DNA from: Muricea muricata | Lineage: Eukaryota; Cnidaria; Anthozoa; Malacalcyonacea; Plexauridae | Assembly: GCA_963855995.1 (NCBI GenBank) | Contig: OY979716.1 | Location: 86,568,250 to 86,632,249 of the forward strand | DNA length: 64,000 bases | Direction of reading: 5' to 3' | Part shown: positions 32,952-44,754 of the stretch, in pieces | Numbering within the stretch: position 1 is the first letter of the stretch | Layout of the letters: every line of letters begins with the position of its first letter | The notes under the pieces: model-generated | Told to the model about the DNA's origin: nothing | The model's database searches: none | Seen by the model: only the letters and a program-made list of their open reading frames with translations | Made by a program: the position numbers and the translations under genes

Positions 32952-33295
32952 AACACGTATTTGAACATGTTTCGCGTTGATTTCATTTTGTAGAAGCTTG
33001 TTTTGACATTGATAGGCGCTATGTCACACTTAAGTTCTCATTCACGCTTAAGTCACACTTACGTTCTCATACCATTGGTCATATTAGATGTATGTGCACT
33101 GAAAAAACTCAAATTTTATTATGGACCAAGTCCAAATGAACAAATTATGTTATACATACCATATATGCCAAATACATATTACTGTCTGTAGCACACAATA
33201 ACACTAATTATGACACAAGTCAAATATCAATCAGTTTATAAGCTACTAATGACAAAGTTTGATTAAAGTAACAGAATGAATGAAACAAAAACATT

Positions 33296-34240
33296 CTACA
33301 GTGGGTAGTAGACACGATTGTTCCCTTCAAGTTCACTAGTACTGGCCTTGTCATAAGGAATTGCTGAGGGTTGTAAGTACTGGGAACGAACGTTTGGCAA
33401 TGAAGACAAAGGCTGAGGTCCCATAATCATTCTTAGCATATTCATTTTGTGTTCCCTCTCTTTTCTTCGTCTATCGTTTTCTAAAGCTATTCTTTCCATA
33501 TGCAACTGATGCTCTTTTTCATCTCGTTCTTCTTCTAGCTTTTGGTATCTGAAAAGTAAAACAACAATCAAATTTGTTAAACCAATTCAGGTCAAATCAT
33601 ATAGATTATTGTAATTCAATATTTGAACAACCTGCAATGTTGACAACACAAGGCTGTAACAATATTGTTATATCATGACTTTACCAGCCTTGTTGGAACA
33701 ACCTTTTAACCCTACAAGCTCCAACAAGCTTGTTACATGTTGTTAACAGCTTATTCCAAACTTGGAAGAAACAGAAAAAACACAACTTGTCAACAGCTTG
33801 TGAACAGGCATGTTACAACTTGTTTGCAGACCCCTAACAGACCGTTTTAAAACATCTTTTGTAAATAGATTAATTTTTAGATATAACATGTATATAGATT
33901 AATGTAATTTACCCATTGTCACTTAAGATATGTGCTTTTATCTTTTGAATTAAGAGACAATATTCTGACATTATTATTACATTGTTACAACTTGTGCATT
34001 TGTACATATAGATACTTATCTAACATAAAACAATATAAAAGAATTATTGTACCATATGAAATCTTTATCAGCACACTCCTTAAACTGCTTGAATACAGTT
34101 TCTAATGATTTCTCCATGTTAGTTTTTCTTCTCTTTTTTGGTGTTGGCTTTAGCACATTGGAAGGCTGCTTTAGAGCCACTTCTTTTTCACATGTTTCCA
34201 CCTTTTCGTCCTTCTTGTCATCTTTAGCAGTTGCAGTACG
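33296..34240 (-). CDS. Coiled-coil exons of an unidentified gene (C-terminal)
   Basis: Two minus-strand exons. The first (about 34240-34052) is Lys/Glu-rich, with a nuclear-localisation-like KPTPKKRRKTN, and ends at a GTACAA donor. The second starts at about 33551 after a good acceptor (TTTTACTTTTCAG) with RYQKLEEERDEKEHQLHMER and ends at 33296. A basic region, a coiled coil and a short Pro/Ser tail resemble the C-terminus of Myb/MADF-type accessory proteins of Harbinger elements, but no Myb domain is visible. It lies beyond the Penelope-like element from the Harbinger transposase, on the opposite strand. Assignment is uncertain. Confidence 0.4.
33610..33855. repeat. AACAAGCTTGTT-rich repeat in intron
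   Basis: Repeated and palindromic motifs built from AACAAG/CTTGTT and TGTTAACAGC between the two coiled-coil exons, typical of a short non-autonomous repeat. Exact ends not resolved. Confidence 0.5.
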
Positions 34241-34463
34241 TTCGAAGAAAATAGAAAATTGTACTTGTTGGCCATAAATTTCTTCATAGGAGGCTTGTTA
34301 TATATTTAACCAACTTAGTGGCAGCACTCTCCTCTTGATGAGTAAAAGCATTTGCCATTAAAGAGAGGAAGTTGGGGAACAATAAAGTAAGGAACATCAG
34401 GGCATTTTTCACTTAAAGAGCAATGCCCAGAGATTCACATATTGGGGGTTACATGTATCAAGG

Positions 34464-34766
34464 CTACCCTCTCATATTTGAAAATAACAAAATAGTTAAT
34501 ATTGACTGATTACATTTGTCTTTCTCAAATGGAGTATTCATCATGCAATTAGGACAAACAAACTCATCATCATCTGCAAAAACCATCACTGAACCATTGT
34601 CACCATTAACATGAGTCCCAGCTGTGCGCACTGTTTGCTTAAATTCGCATGTTTCACACTTTCTTACATAAACCTCTCCTTGTCCATACTTTTCAACAAG
34701 TACCTCAACTGAAATAGAAAAATTTTTTAAAAATGTTGATAAATATGATAAAAATATCCTATACAT
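34464..34766 (-). CDS. Zinc-ribbon-like exon of the same or a neighbouring gene
   Basis: Minus strand: VEVLVEKYGQGEVYVRKCETC, then a loop, then FVCPNCMMNTPF. The two CxxC pairs are 34 residues apart and could bind zinc. An acceptor (TTTTTCTATTTCAG) lies at about 34710, so the exon is probably about 34500-34709. It is upstream of the coiled-coil exons and could belong to the same transcript. Confidence 0.4.
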   Translation of the reverse strand: MYRIFLSYLSTFLKNFSISVEVLVEKYGQGEVYVRKCETCEFKQTVRTAGTHVNGDNGSVMVFADDDEFVCPNCMMNTPFEKDKCNQSILTILLFSNMRG

Positions 34767-34945
34767 ATATCCTACACATGTATTACACAGATATTAAATG
34801 TAAATTCTAAAGAAAAATCGCACTTTTGTATCTATAAATATATAATATACTTGAAAATAAACACATCATTTACTTGGTCTTAGTGAGTCAAGTGCGACAA
34901 CTACGACGCTACAATGCGCTAGCTTTTACATCGAGCTGAACTTAC

Positions 34946-35111
34946 ATGTTTGGATGAGGTTCTTTTGAAAGTGTCTTTAACAAATATGAAGAGTTTGTTG
35001 TTCGATTTGCTTTCTTAAACTTGAGTCTATCTCCTGATCTCGTCACAATACGCACCCACGCTTCGCGAGTTTTCGTCGATAAATCGTCGTCTTTAGCTGG
35101 AATTCGAAAAA
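34946..35111 (-). CDS. N-terminal exon candidate
   Basis: An open minus-strand stretch reading FRIPAKDDDLSTKTREAWVRI and further basic sequence up to HPNM, ending at a canonical donor GTAAGT (34943-34948). An acceptor-like CGATTAG precedes it at about 35118. The order and spacing suggest an upstream exon of the gene at 33296-34766. No family recognised. Confidence 0.35.
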
Positions 35112-35119
35112 ACTAATCG

Positions 35120-36500
35120 TTTGGAGGAAAAGAATTAAGGTTATAATGATGAACAATGAGGAAAACACAACTAAAAATCTTTTAGTATACACTGGTACAA
35201 TATTATTGACAAGGTGTGAGCATGTTTATTTACATATTGTGCTTTAAACAATAGACAGTTAAATTTAAATTCTAACAGTGAGATCTTTGCTATGAAATTT
35301 TAATGTGATTACCACATTTATTACATTCATTTTGAAATCAATAGTATTTCCAGCATTCTGATTAGTCAAAAATAGTGCGATTAATCCCCAAATCGCATCA
35401 TTTTGGGTGCGATTAAAGAATTGCTCATTAATCGCATCTTTTTTGGTCCCAATTGCATATGGCTGCTGAGTGTAGCCAACAAAACAAATCAAACTGCATG
35501 CATTCAATTTACCAAATAAATTTTAAAAACATCTGATCACCCTGACAAAAGAGCAAAATATACAAATTTCATATCACCTGTTTTCTCAGGCAGTCAAAGG
35601 CTAGTACATTCAAATCTCGAAATGCAATATGGCAGCGACAAGTAAGTCCAGATAAATTTAATATGTTTTAGCTCAAAAATCTGTTGTTGAATCCTGTTAA
35701 ATCACGAATAAAGCTGATAGAATGTTCAAACTAACCTTGCTATTCCTTTGGCCAAGATTATATGCACAAACAAGTTCATTATCTTCTCCATTTGTTAAAT
35801 ACCTGTACAAATATGTCCTTCGATTTTGTTCGCTTGTTGCTATGCTACCGCGCCGAAGAAGAACCGGAAGGAAGTATATATGTATATAGTTTGAAAAAAC
35901 AGAAAACAGAAAAAAAAAACAGATTTGAATGCTTCACAAAACACTTGCTTAGTGTAAAGAAATTGACCAAAAATGTTAGATATTTGACTATTTCCGTGCC
36001 ATTAAATTTATGAGTGTATCCGCAAAAGATTATCCTGGGGGTAGAACTGTAGAGTCTCCTTAATAGGAAAAAGTGCATTGAGGTGAGGAAAAAAGATCAA
36101 TGCATTACATTTTACAATTACAGTTTATAGATGTCGATGAAATGGAAAATTGCAATATTCAACTGGCAGCAAGTATTCCACAGGCAGCAATGAACCGTAT
36201 TGTAAGCTAAGTGTTACTGTATAATCTGATTCATATACATGGTGTATCAAAAAAAAGTTTACAGTTGGAAAATTCTCGCTTAACTAACCAGCGCACAAAG
36301 TTGGCGAAAACTTTTCGTTACAGAAAACCTCGGAAAACATGAGCCGCAAATCAAAACATGGCTATTGACTAATCAGAGCATGCATACAATATACATGTAT
36401 TTTTTAAAGACATTCTTAAGACACCCTCCTCCCTGAATGGCAGAAACTTCCTCTGTGCATAGGATATAAATCTTTCCTTGAACATAAGAACATTTATTTT
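35120..36500. other. No gene seen
   Basis: AT-rich sequence. Echoes of TAATCGCA(C) around 35370-35440 form a small cluster of repeated motifs (GCGATTAA / TTAATCGC). No supported gene. Confidence 0.45.
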
Positions 36501-38480
36501 CATACTCATCCATTATTACAACAATGAACTGCCAAATGTCAGTTACCACTCAGCAATTTGTTTCTGAAATTCTCAGGTTCAACAAGGTCAGCTAGAAACA
36601 CCAACAACCCTTATTTTGGGTCACTGCTGCACCATTCTTGCACAAGTGATAAATGAAATGGATGCTGGCTTAGGCGCGTTTAATATAGACTATGCAAGAT
36701 ACAGAGTACATTGGGTTTGATCAATGATTGATGAAGAAGACAATGACATGTCAGAGCTGCTTCAATTGGTGACACAAGCCCAAAACATTTTAGGTGACTT
36801 GGATTCTGAAATACAGGCTTCAGAGGACGTCCAAAGTTTGAAATTCCTGAAGAGCAGTTGGAATTGTTCTTAGACTACAACTTCTCTGTTGAACAAATAG
36901 CTAAACTGTTGGGTGTTTGCAGTAAAACTGTCCATCGGAGGTTAAAACAGTATGGTTTGTCACTGAAACAAACATATGCTAACTTAACAGACAATGAGTT
37001 GGACCAGATTATTATGGAAATTGTCTGCAATTTTCCAAATTCAGGATACAAAGCTGTCAAGGGGCATCTAATGAGCAGAGGTGTTCAAGTGCAAGAGTAA
37101 AGGGTAAGAAGATATTCAATGAGAAGGGTGGACCCTGTTGGTGTTTGTGCAAGGGGAACACAGATTCGTGTGGTGAAGAGACGAGCATATTTTGCACGTG
37201 CTTCTTTATCAACATGGCACATTGATGGGCACCAAAAACTGAAAAGGTGATTAAGGAATTTGTTTTGTCAGATTTATTTTTTGTTGAGAAATTTATATGC
37301 CAGCTGCTAGCCAATAGGAAGTTAATATTTTCAGCTAATATTCCATTATGTACAATAGGTGGGGTTTTTATATTCATGGTGGAATTGATGGTCACTCCAG
37401 AAAAATTGTTTACATGGTGTGCAATACAAATAATAGAGCACAGTTTTTCAAATTTTGTATCAACTATTAATATACATGGGTTGCCGTTGAAAGTTTGAGG
37501 AGATCAAGGCGTTGAAAATGTGGATGTAGCGTGGTTCATGCTCACTAATTCACACAGAGGGTCACACAGTTTTATCTCTGGTACCAGTCGCCGCAATCAG
37601 AGAGTAGAACGCTCATGGAGAGACATATATGTCGCATGCCTTTACATCTATTACTCTCTTTTCTATTATCTTGAAGAGTCGGAACTTCTCAATATAGATA
37701 ATCCAATCGAATTGTTTTGTTTGCACTATGTTTACAAATTAACTGGCATCTAAGACAATTCGTACACGGTTGGAATAACCATCCCCTACGCACTGAGAGG
37801 AATCAGTCACCTAACCAACTGTGGATAACAAGTCTTCATGAAATTGCAACAGCAACTTAGTTGGGCAACAAATAAGGGATCAAATTAATTCTGTAAATGT
37901 AAGTTCACCTTTTTAAAATTATGGTGAAACTTTCCATTGTAATAGTTCTTAAGACAACAGTGTTTAGAACATTAATACTAAATCTTTTGTTTCCTTAATT
38001 AAGTTTTGCTAGGGCTCTACATGATAGAAACACAGGTGACGGTCCTATTTTTCGCACAGGATTAGAATTTTTTCATTGTTTCTTGACGACATGTCGTATT
38101 TCTAGATATTCAGTTGTTATTACTGTAGTTTAATTTAATTTATTTAACCGTCATTGTCGACGCGAAACAGAGTTCGGGCCAATCATTGCAGGACAAACAG
38201 GGGTGGAAAAATTAAAAGAGCATGTTAATTACCATACTGTATTCCCATTTCTTTAAGGAGAAGTATATAATAGTAACCTCCTCTACAAAGAACAACCAGC
38301 TATGGATACAGGTGACATTGTTATTGCACAAGATGTACCAAATCCACTAAATGAAAATCACTTTTTGCAATTAAGAGCTCTTGTAAACCCAGACTCGCAT
38401 GCAGATAGTGACGATTACAGTATGGCAACATACACACAGGCAGTTTTGTTTGTAACACAACATACTCAATTTCAATAAAG
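36500..38480 (+). pseudogene. Integrase-core (DDE) domain gene, intron-containing, broken
   Basis: Plus-strand blocks: a helix-turn-helix start at about 36820-37100 (FSVEQIAKLLGVCSKTVHRR), a frame shift to SMRRVDPVGV and WHIDGHQKLKR, a likely intron (37248 to about 37335), then IHGGIDGHSRKIVYMV in a second frame. Next comes the catalytic half 37520-37753 ([23 protein letters not shown]), and WNNHPLRTERN at about 37770. A last exon at about 38280-38430 carries GDIVIAQDVPNPLNENHF. The first Asp lies in HIDGHQKL and the Glu in RVERSWRD, giving the family pattern. Stops at about 37100, 37470 and 37753 and frame shifts suggest a pseudogene. Such genes are multi-copy in cnidarians and fish. Confidence 0.7.
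38283..38425 (+). repeat. Exon segment with inverted copy at 39512-39652
   Basis: About 140 bases (ACAAAGAACAACCAGCTATG onward) of the last integrase exon recur inverted about 1.1 kb away with only a few differences (for example CCACTAAATG/CCACGAAATG). Confidence 0.9.
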
Positions 38481-39140
38481 CTATATGATGACAGTTATTA
38501 AGTTACAGCACTGAATAGTAAAAACACAACTTTACAACCTACTGTACCTATGATGGAACTAGATATCAGGTGTATTTGTCACTGTTGGCCTATATTTTTC
38601 GCTGAAAAACAACACATAATAAAATTAACTTAAAATAAACCACCTACTCGACTTAGTCCTGCTACATTAAGTGCAGTTTCTTTATCATGATAATACAAGA
38701 CCAAATCAATGCGTTCCCTAGTTTAACGATTACCTCAAATGTGACACTTATAATGTCAAAACAAAGCACAACTGTTAAGCCTGTTTACCACTAGAATGAA
38801 AAATATACTCTGGCTCCAAATCCAAGTGTGGAGTGCATAATTGCTTTAAATTAACTGTACTCCCGCTGGACTGCTGTGACAAGCAAGACGCTGGACTGCT
38901 GTGACAAACAAGCTTGACTTGTTGCCAACATGTCCTTTCCTTTCGTTTCATCAAATTTCACCTGGAGTTTTTTGTTTGATTTCGGTAACACTTCTTAACC
39001 CGTCCAGAATTGAAGTAAGTTCAATATGTTAGGCTCCTCTACATAATAAAATTTTAATAATCTTTCAAAACTGTGGCAATTGATATTTCGGGCAGAAAAC
39101 GAAGTTAGTTAAAAATATTATAGCCCAGACAACTATTTTA
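38480..39140. other. No gene seen; short tandem duplication
   Basis: AT-rich. GCTGGACTGCTGTGACAA appears twice in tandem at about 38872 and 38890. Nothing else supported. Confidence 0.5.
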
Positions 39141-39141
39141 A

Positions 39142-39511
39142 AAAGAGCCATAAAGAAATAAAATTTTAAACAAGAATTTATTGAAGCTTACGTTTCGTTG
39201 CTACTCGCAACATCTTCAGAGCATTATGAAGATATCTAATATGTACAAAGGTTTTTATATACAGTGTTACAAACGGTTATAAAATTCAAATTTAAACAGG
39301 CAAATAGAAAAATAGCATATAAAACATAAACATAACACAGGATTATATTACATTACACATATACAGATATCACAGACAGATCACAACAGAGAGTTAATGC
39401 AAGGTCAAAGGTACAGATCGAAGATTGGCATTAAGCGATGGTTGAAATTTAGAGATAAGTAGACTCTTTCGTAATAAGGGTTCAAAGATAGAAGAGCAGG
39501 AAGTCAGGATG
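39142..39511 (-). mobile_element. Penelope-like element, 3' fragment
   Basis: The minus strand near 39510-39405 encodes EPLLRKSLLISKFQPSLN, the C-terminal end of a GIY-YIG protein, followed by a 3' region with the hairpin motif at 39190-39219 and ending with AGAGCCATAAA as in the element at 30526. Only about 370 bases remain. It abuts the inverted exon copy at 39512. Confidence 0.7.
39190..39219 (-). ncRNA. Penelope-like terminal hairpin, second copy
   Basis: Minus strand: CTGAAGAT, stem GTTGC-GAGTA-GCAAC, then GAAACGT. It has the same flanking strands as 30579-30609 but a different stem sequence that still pairs. Confidence 0.5.
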
Positions 39512-39652
39512 AAAACGCCATACTGTAATCATCACTATCTGCTTGCGAGTCTGGGTTTACAAGAGCTCTTAATTGCAAAAAGTGATTTTCATTTCGTGGA
39601 TTTGGTACATCTTGTGCAATAACAATGTCACCTGTATCCATAGCTGGTTGTT
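39512..39652 (-). repeat. Inverted copy of the integrase last exon
   Basis: Reverse complement of 38283-38425. The match stops at CAGTATGGC, where the Penelope-like fragment begins, whereas the other copy continues AACATACACACAGG. Confidence 0.9.
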
Positions 39653-39924
39653 CTTTGTAAATATATGTACATTAAAAAGAATAGAGCACAAATTTCTGGT
39701 CTAATAGCAGATACTGATTATATCACTTCTGCATGAAGTATTAACAGATCACATAAACATAGCAATGCCAAAAAACGTGACTGTTTTTATCCTTTTAGGG
39801 GAAAGATTCGAATTGTGCGACAGATGTAAACATTGCAATTTTTGCCCCCCAGATGTTTTCATTTATTTCAACTGGTTAAACCTGGTCTTAAATTTTTTGA
39901 AAAACTTTCCTATGCACAACTAAA

Positions 39925-42142
39925 TTAGCTATTTGGTCTGAGGCTAACAATACCTTTATCACGTTGACACAATTCCTCGAGGTACTCCACAAGAAAGTTC
40001 CAATGCAACATACTACAGTTGTTTTCTGTAGCAATTTCAATGAATGGTTTAATAACCGAAAATGATATGCGCCTAATGGGGGAAATAGCTTCTGCTGGTA
40101 AGAAGGATTTCCTCTTAAGAACTTGATAAGAGACACTTCATCCATTCCATGTTTCAAGTCATTCAGTTCGGTTTGCCATTTATAATCACATTATAGGTTA
40201 GGAGTTGATGGACAATGACATGATTCCCACCAAGTGCATTAACTCTAAAATGTTTGCTTCCGTTACATACGGCTAAATGGGATTCGTTTATAGCTTGCAT
40301 TGCAGGACTCTGAGAGGACATGTTTGTGCATAAATCAACTGGTTCTTCCCAATTTAACACCTACAAAGAGCAAGAACAAAAAAATGTTGGTACAAAAAAC
40401 TTTGCTAAGCTGTTGTGCCATTTATTGTAAAGTGCCATGTATTTTAGGATACCTGCTCAAGTAGCGTTCGCAGTTCGAAATCTGGTACGTCCTTTACCAC
40501 TAATGGTGGTGGTGGTACATCTAAGTTTTCTTAACAAAACCAATGCGAAATAGGGGGCGATAGACCATAGAAAAGAGGACCTCCATGTATATATACATAT
40601 ATGTGACCGAACTTTTTCCCAATCGTTTTGTGAAATCCTGCTTCGGGCAACAATGCATTTGCTGTTGGGATCTTGTGATCCACCTCCCCTTCAAAAACGT
40701 GAATAACCTGAGAACGGCCTCCGATATTAAACCCACAGTAGATAAGTTTCATTAAAATACTGAAAAATTCCCGCCAAGGTCCTTCACTAAAAGCCAGCTC
40801 TTCTTTGAATACCACTCTTGGCTGAGCAAAAAGATCTACAGTTTGACTTTTATAAAAGGCAAACATGTCAGATGAAAAGTCCTCCTGTAGGCGGCTGACT
40901 TGTATTTGTTGGGTTTTCGTCTTTTTAGTTGTGTTTTAAAATTCCTTGTATGGATCTATGGAACAACGAGAAGATAGCTGCTTTATTATCTTCTTTACAA
41001 AAATTGTCTTCGGCAGCTTGCATTAGCAAAAGATGTTTGTTATACACTTAAGGCTGGCGATCAAAAATGGAGAATAAGTGTCCACATTTTGTAGAATAGC
41101 TAATCGTGATGTCAACATTCTTGGTACCATTTATATTGCAATGTTAGTGATATTTATCTTTTTGTCCAAGTTCCGCAATATTTTAATCAGAAAAATCTTC
41201 TGGAATTTCATCAAAATTCTCAACGCGATATTTTTCACTAACATCATCAACTACCGTGTCACTCGTCATTGTTGAGTCTTGTTTTCATTGGGAGAAATCT
41301 ACAACGTACAATATCTGCTTTGAGGTTTGAACATGCGCTTACAACTTACTACCAATAATATCATATTTTTTTGCAAAGATCTTTTTTTTCAGTCCCTCAA
41401 AGGCTCACAAATTTACCTGTTTCAAGCATTGTCTTCATTTTAGGCACCTATACTATTATGAATTTCACTACAAACTGCAAAAGCCTTGAACTGTCATGTT
41501 AATTAATTTGGTTTCTACTCTATAGTGTATTAAAATTTAACCAACTGTACCAGTCACAGTTGCAGTTGTACTCAAAAGCCAATTAAGAGTATCTTCAGGA
41601 GAGTTTGTTTCTTGGAGTTTTGTAGCAATACTACATTTTTCAACATTAGGAAACATGTCTTGATACTGGTTTACAATGTCATCATTCTGAAAATATGAAA
41701 GGAACAGTACATACGCTTTTACGAATGCCAAGACGTACTGTACACATATAGTAGAATCATTCTTGTAAAAAGCACTGTCACAAACAAAAACAAGTTCAAA
41801 TACATAATAGTAGAAGTCACTCTCAGGTAACAACTCATGCTAGGTGTGATTAATTGGATGAATAAATTTGCATGCTCTAATTTACAAGTTTAAGCCCACA
41901 GTAATGGCAGACGTAATCATTGCAATAAATATAAGGTATGTCCTTAGAACTCATGCTAACTCCCGACGAAGGGCATTCACTAGAAACGTTGATTTTTCCT
42001 TTATCATTTCAGGTCGTGACAGAACCTTTACCTTTCGCATAACATGAATAATAACTTTCTGATCCAGCAGCCCTGCAGTATTATTACAGGTAAACGTATC
42101 AGAGCTTGCACGTTCTATGTTCTCCATTTCTCTCCAGTTCAT
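39925..42142 (-). pseudogene. HECT-like ubiquitin-ligase gene with CUE-like motif
   Basis: Minus-strand exons: 42142-41951 (unknown); about 41686-41537 with IVNQYQDMFPNVEKCSIA, a CUE/UBA-like ubiquitin-binding helix pattern; about 40935-40531 with VVFKEELAFSEGPWREFFSILM and GGPLFYGLSP, the N-lobe start of a HECT domain; 40360-39925 with VNALGGNHVIVHQLLTYNVI and, after a frame shift near 40070, a C-terminus ending VSLRPNS. The C-lobe lacks the catalytic Cys region of true HECT ligases, as in other cnidarian members I know. A (TATA) microsatellite and a stop near 40595 interrupt the HECT start. Could still be a gene if assembly error explains the shift. Confidence 0.55.
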
Positions 42143-42833
42143 TGCACTAGAAAAAATACGGTACAGATTAATTTTTTTAAAAATTGATTTTTCTCTTGAA
42201 AAGTAAAACTATCTCGCATTAAGTAGCACAGTAAAATGAAGCACATTGGGGTCATATTGAAGCTTATTGTTAATTATAATTGTATTATCATTTAGAGCCG
42301 TATAATTTTATAGTCTGATTTTTATAGATATAGTTCCAGCACAGCCAGAACTGGAGCTTGCACGTTTTTAGAGAGACTGAATACAGGGCTGCAACTATTT
42401 CTATGTAAAGACAAATTTCAAAGCCATTTTTTCTAGATGCAGTAAGTAGTAACTTTTATAAACTTGCTAATAGAATCATGCTACAGAGGGGTTTAGATTT
42501 GCATTCTAGAGACCATCTTTTATGGAAAAGTTTAAAGTAGCATTCTTCAGAGTTTCCTGTAGCCTTTTTAAGGTCACATTTTATGTTCACTTAGTCAATT
42601 TCACAACTAGTTGCTAAATTGCTTTTGGAGAACACAGGCTCTAGAAGCTCAGTACTACTTTATGTATCACGAATTGATGGATTCAAATTTAGACTCCTGA
42701 AAACTGAAACTGTGAGTCTTCATTTGCTGATCGCATGTATGGAAATGCAGAGCAAGAATTGTGGTCAATTCCAATGCGGATCCAAAATGCCAGAGATTTT
42801 TTTAGTGCATGCAGGGAGAGTTTTGCAACTTAA

Positions 42834-42905
42834 CAACCTCGTACCCAGGTTCCTTTACCTACACCCGGCTCTCGGGCAAAGACCCTGGTTGCGGCTGGTC
42901 ACGTG
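42834..42905. repeat. Dispersed repeat, inverted copy at 59258-59330
   Basis: GTACCCAGG...GACCCTGGTTGCGGCTGGTCACGTG over about 70 bases; the reverse complement occurs 16 kb away with several mismatches. It looks like the end of a common non-autonomous element. Confidence 0.8.
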
Positions 42906-43163
42906 GCACCCAAAATTTTGGGTGCTTGATTGGATACTGTGTTCAGGGAGGGGTGGGTAGGGAAGATTATTTATCTAGGAAATTTATCTTAAAATTTTTG
43001 AATTGAAAGATCGAGAACATAAAAAAATAGTGCAAAGGCGTTGATATGTTTTGTTTATGAAAATCGGATAAAGCCACACTCATGACGTGTTAAAGTATTG
43101 GATTACAATTTGCATGCATGGCATCAGATCAAATTTCAAGACAGCTCGCTCATTTTTGCGTCG

Positions 43164-43595
43164 ATGGCGAGCAAAGAGACTCCAAAAAAATTCTACAAAA
43201 AGGTATCTACATTGACTAATTATTCGCGCTGCAGACTTTGCTACTCTGTTGCCGACCCACATTATTCCAAACATTTGTTTGGGGAATCAAATCAAGATAT
43301 TTTATGCAACGCAGAGTTTGTTTACGGCAGTTGTTTGCCCCACGATAGCAACCTTCCGCACCTAGTATGTCGCCCATGCGAAAGGAGGCTAAAAAACTTA
43401 GCACAGTTTAAGAGCATCATTACAGAAACTCAGGGAATACTACGCGAGGACATTCGCCCAAAACATTGTATCAAAGTATCGCTGTCTGTTGCAAAACCCG
43501 CATCAAAAGCCCGAGCAGCTGGAGGTTCACGTCGACGCAGCATCGATTTTGGCAATGACAGCAACGAACAATTTGCTTTAGCAGTTCCTTTGCAG
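43164..43595 (+). CDS. DUF6589 gene exon 1, ZAD-like zinc region
   Basis: ATG 43164 begins MASKETPKKF. A zinc-binding pattern follows: CRLC (residues about 20-23), then LVCRPCERR about 60 residues on, giving C-x2-C...C-x2-C as in ZAD-type dimerisation/zinc domains. A basic tail with SRRRSIDF leads to donor GTGAGT (43596). No stop codon. Confidence 0.7.
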
Positions 43596-44119
43596 GTGAG
43601 TTTATGCTATTGTTGTTCTTTGCAGACATTTCTTACTACATTCTCACATTTACATGTATTAGAATATTCAGCACACTAATATTTCATTGGTGCATAAGTA
43701 TGTATAGATGAAACAATTTGAATTTAAATATATTGTCAGAGTGATATTGCAATAACTATATGGTCATAGATATGGGCTTACGGCAATTAATCTTAGTAAC
43801 ACATTTCTTCTGCCAAAAGCACTGTAGGCGTAACAGTTGAGACACGTTGACATACTGTATCTTCAAATGTTGACAGTTATGCTGTGAAAGCTATAATATT
43901 TATACACTATTTTTGTGTTCCAACAAAGACATTTATATAAGTATATAAACACTTTCAATTAAACAAAACTATATTCTACTCAATAGAAAAAAACTATATG
44001 TATTTAATATATTAAACTATATATTAAGTAATGTTATTTTACCAGTCAATCATGAAACTATTTTGTCAATTAAACTGAAAACCTAAACTATTTTTATTTT
44101 TTTGTTTTTGTTTTTGGAG

Positions 44120-44457
44120 TGGTGAAGTGTTGGTTCACCAAACACAAGTAGTTGAAAAAGCAAACAAAGAGCTTCTTGAAACTGCTAGACAAAGCAATCC
44201 CTCTGTGTTGAGACAACGAGATTACGATGGTATATCTAAGAGCTGCTGGATACCAGAAGTATCAAGCGAGTTGGCAACAAGAAGTCCAACAGTAAATAGC
44301 ATCCTGTGTGGTCTGTTGGAAAGCACTATTTACCCAGAAAAGAAAACTCCAGCTACCTGCTTAATTTATGGCATAATCATGTTCCTGCGGTGTCATGCAG
44401 GATCCAAAGAATCAATTCAGTTTTGCTCATTCAAGGCCCAAGCATGGATCAATGCGA
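44120..44457 (+). CDS. DUF6589 gene exon 2
   Basis: An open frame with VEKANKELLETARQSNPSVL and SPTVNSILCGLL. The donor is probably GTATAA at 44458. The start acceptor is not firm (about 44111-44127, after a T-rich tract). The helical content and order match the N-terminal part of the family. Confidence 0.55.
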
Positions 44458-44754
44458 GTATAAATTTTTTTAAATGGTTTTTGTGATTTTTAAAAAATAG
44501 GTACGCTTAGCGTACATGTGGGTAGCCTCAGCGAAGTAAGCCAAGACACTATGAAAACCCAAGACCCTTTAAGCATTGTTACTATGTTAAACAGGTGTGA
44601 TTGCAATTTTGCAGGTTATGCTGAAACCAAAGCTATTATATTTGCAATGTTTTGTTTGATGTATGCAAAAGGACTTTTTTGAAATAGGTGCATGCTAGTC
44701 TAGATTCGGTACAAAAATACCAGTAGTATGAGGTATTCATCATATCAATTTGTT

